Notes under the pieces: model-generated
What the model was told of the DNA's origin: nothing
Seen by the model: the letters and a program-made list of their open reading frames with translations, nothing else
Databases searched by the model: none
Shown here: piece by piece, positions 62,151 through 64,000 of the stretch
Numbering within the stretch: position 1 is the stretch's first letter
How the letters are laid out: every line of letters begins with the position of its first letter
Program-made: the position numbers and the translations under genes
Source of the DNA: Welwitschia mirabilis
Taxonomy: Eukaryota; Gnetophyta; Gnetopsida; Welwitschiales
Assembly: GCA_051453625.1 (NCBI GenBank)
Contig: JBOZIK010000001.1
Location: 61,771,728-61,835,727 of the forward strand
DNA length: 64,000 bases
Direction: 5' to 3'

Positions 62151-63065
62151 TCTAATAATGGATTCTAAAGGATGATATTTAAGAAGTTTGAGCTTTTTTG
62201 ATTGCCTTCTTTTATTGAAAATTCATGTCTTTTAGTAGAACATTATTGGTTGGGGGAATACTTATAGTTATGGTTTCCTCCTCATCTATACAGTTTGATC
62301 TTATGTCAATATCATTAATTTGTACATTTATTGATTCTTCTATTATTAAGTTTCTTTTGTTGAAAACACAATAGGCTCTACTTCTCATTGAGTAATTTAA
62401 AAAGGTAATTTCATTAGCCTTTTAGTTAAATTTGCTCAAATGTTCTCTATCTTTTAGCACATAGCATTTACTTCTGAAGACTTTAAAATATGACACATTT
62501 GGTTGTCTTCCTTTTCATAACTCATATGGTGTCTTATTAGTACCAAGTTTAAGATATACTCAATTAATAATGTAGCATGCTGTACTACCAGCATAAGCCC
62601 AAACAGATTTAGGTATTTCCTTATCATTTAGCATAGTTCATGCTATTTATTAATGTACTTTATTCTATATTTTAGCTATGTCATTTTGTTATGGTGTTTT
62701 TTGGGCTAAAAACTGATAATCAATTCCATTTTCAATGCAATATTTCTTAAAAAAATGATTTTCAAATTCTCCACTATGATTACTTCTTATTTACTTTATG
62801 GTATACCCCTTTTCATTTTAAATCTTATTTCAAATTTCAATCTAATGTTTATAGACTTCAAATTTGTTAGACAAAAAGGTAATCTAAGTATATCTAAAAA
62901 AATCATCAACCATAGTGAGAAAATAACATTTTCCACCTACAATTCAAGTTTGAGCAGGGCCTATTAAATCCATACAAATAAGCTCTAATGGCATAGATGT
63001 GGATGCTTGCATTTTTCTGTTATGAGAGGTTCTAATCTTTTCCCCTTTTGACATGCATTAGACAA
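62151..63065 (-). pseudogene. Copia integrase core relic
   Basis: The core joins element DNA to the chromosome. Reading leftward, VDDFF (62916-62902) is the 'VDDfSRftW' block. At 62795-62765 the strand gives SNHSGEFENHFF after a frameshift, where the family has 'rSDnGgEFeN': the catalytic Asp reads Asn (GAT to AAT). Downstream, KTPxQND corresponds to 'tPQQNGv'. The C-terminal half (62150-62650) is broken by stops, mostly of CAA/CAG or TGG origin. The open plus-strand frame 62755-62967 is a shadow. Confidence 0.8.
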
Positions 63066-63380
63066 GCCTTATTTTTCTATTTTTATCTTAGGAATTCCTT
63101 TCATAATATTCTTACAAATAATCATTTTTAACTGATCATAATTAACATGACCTAAATGTTTATGCCACAACTCTTCTTAAGGAACATTCGAAAAATAACA
63201 TAGAGAAAACAATTTATTTATACTATAAACATTATCTATTATACTAGCTTTAAGAATCACATCATTTGATTTTCCATGTAAAATTTCACATTTTAATTTA
63301 TCCAAAACTACCTTATGACCTTTATCATAAATTAAACTAATGCTCAATAAATTATGCTTTAAACCACTCACATATAAAAA
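63066..63380 (-). pseudogene. Copia GAG-pre-integrase and zinc-binding region
   Basis: A 64-codon open piece 63371-63177 reads MSGLKHNLLSISLIYDKGHK and ends in YSINKLFSLCYF. This matches the strongly conserved 'v-gLkhNLLSIsQLcDkG' block between protease and integrase. It is followed by ELWHKHLGHVNYDQLK (63178-63130), the first half of the HHCC zinc-binding motif, with both His in place, and by NACQKGK (63060-63040), one of the two Cys positions. Confidence 0.9.
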
Positions 63381-63570
63381 TTCATTAATTCTAGGAAGGT
63401 TACCTCTATCAATGCTTTTAATTCCTTTTATCTTTACTCTTCCATTATCCTCAAAAGTTACTTCTTCTCCATCAAAGTGGCTTAGTTGCTTGAATTTGGA
63501 TTTGTTTCCTATTATATGCCTTGAAAATCCACTATCAAGATACCAACTTGTACTATTTGAAACCTTGAAT
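63381..63570 (-). pseudogene. Copia protease relic
   Basis: The aspartic protease cuts the polyprotein. SWYLDSGFSRHIIGNKSKFK (63555-63490) contains the DSG active site intact and the usual '-H-tG' that follows it. LSHFDGEEVTFEDNGRVKI (63488-63430) is the next conserved block, 'G-VtFGDn-kg-i'. The reading is good up to the GAG-pre-integrase piece, with few stops compared with other elements here. Confidence 0.9.
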
Positions 63571-63719
63571 TCTATCTTAATTAATAAACTTTTAATATCA
63601 TTAGCTTTTATTCACATAGTCTTTCTATACTTATGTGTATATCTCTTTTAGAAATAAACTTAAATAGAAAAGTACTAACTGAGTTTGAAGACAACATTAA
63701 TTTTCTAGCATTGCATATG

Positions 63720-64000
63720 AGTTTTGAATGATCAAGTCTTTCATAAAAATGACAAGTAATTTTTGAAAGAAACTTATTATCATCGGTTACTTGACTTTGC
63801 TATCCTTGAGGTTTTTGAGAGATGAAACTAATACCTAATCTTCTACTAAAGGACTTTTTAACTCTAAGCATTTGTTTCAATTTAGTAGATTCACCTAAAA
63901 ATTTATTAACAAAATAAGATAATTCTTTTATATATAGAGAGAAATTGGATTTTTTAGATTTAATTCCTTTAAGAATTGATTCCATTTCTTCCTTTTCTGA
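63720..64000 (-). pseudogene. Copia gag C-terminus with ruined zinc knuckle (partial)
   Basis: A 61-codon open piece 63985-63800 reads MESILKGIKSKKSNFSLYIK, later KFLGESTKLKQML and RRLGISF, the pattern 'kGse-L--ml---k---d--GiGf' common in Sirevirus-type gag. It is followed at 63760-63710 by CHFYERLDHSKLICN, a CCHC knuckle whose second Cys reads Tyr (TGT to TAT) and whose Gly reads Asp. The frame starts are arbitrary because the gene continues past the window edge. Confidence 0.8.

Larger units (their letters stand above)
59236..64000 (-). mobile_element. Ty1/copia retrotransposon, Sirevirus-like (partial, runs off the right edge)
   Basis: Read leftward on the minus strand: end of gag with a knuckle, protease, integrase, reverse transcriptase, RNase H, polypurine tracts and the 3' LTR. 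The gene order, integrase before reverse transcriptase, is copia. The conserved wording of the RT and RNase H blocks and the repeated polypurine motif point to the Sirevirus group. The 5' LTR, primer-binding site and most of gag lie beyond 64000. It is the least decayed element in the window, in keeping with its having inserted into an already present LINE. Confidence 0.9.

Noticed and set aside
63340-63651. 103-codon plus-strand open frame
   Set aside because: It is antisense to the copia protease and GAG-pre-integrase region, which is clearly coding on the minus strand.

Overview
This 64 kb window looks like intergenic heterochromatin from a flowering-plant nuclear genome. It is strongly AT-rich, contains seven runs of N, and I found no host gene, tRNA, rRNA or CRISPR array. 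What can be recognised is a set of decayed retrotransposons: Ty3/gypsy elements, at least three L1-type LINEs, and one Ty1/copia element that resembles the Sirevirus clade. Plant origin is inferred from these families. The reading frames are broken mainly by changes such as CAA/CAG to TAA/TAG and TGG to TGA/TAG. Conserved sites differ from family norms mostly by C-to-T or G-to-A, the pattern expected from deamination of methylated cytosine. I cannot name the species.

Layout. 1-8.2 kb: AT-rich unclassified DNA with two gaps and one copy of a dispersed repeat. 8.2-9.8 kb: a possible LTR of a minus-strand element, with a primer-binding-like site. 10.1-14.0 kb: an unrecognised decayed plus-strand coding region followed by a polypurine tract and a putative LTR with a TATA box. 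14.8-18 kb: a minus-strand gypsy gag/pol relic (protease, reverse transcriptase, RNase H). 18-22.9 kb: AT-rich DNA without recognisable content. 22.9-29.2 kb: LINE A (plus). 29.2-37.3 kb: mostly unclassified, with one coiled-coil-like coding trace and one lower-AT island. 37.4-46.35 kb: an Athila/Tat-like gypsy element (plus) with two LTRs, a tRNA-Asp-type primer-binding site, gag and a protease trace. Where pol would be expected it has a compound microsatellite, a gap and a degenerate tandem repeat. 47.2-53.05 kb: LINE B (minus), the most complete LINE. 53-56.5 kb: AT-rich DNA. 56.5-59.2 kb: LINE C (plus), cut off between its endonuclease and reverse transcriptase. 59.2-64 kb: the copia element (minus), inserted into LINE C and running off the right edge.

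Nothing here is likely to make a working protein: every polymerase, integrase or nuclease seen has stops, frameshifts or lost catalytic residues. The points of most interest are the apparently pol-less Athila/Tat-like element with a tandem-repeat region before its 3' LTR, the nesting of copia in LINE C, the RNase H deletion in the copia element, and two gaps whose flanks are exact duplicates and may be unmerged contig overlaps.
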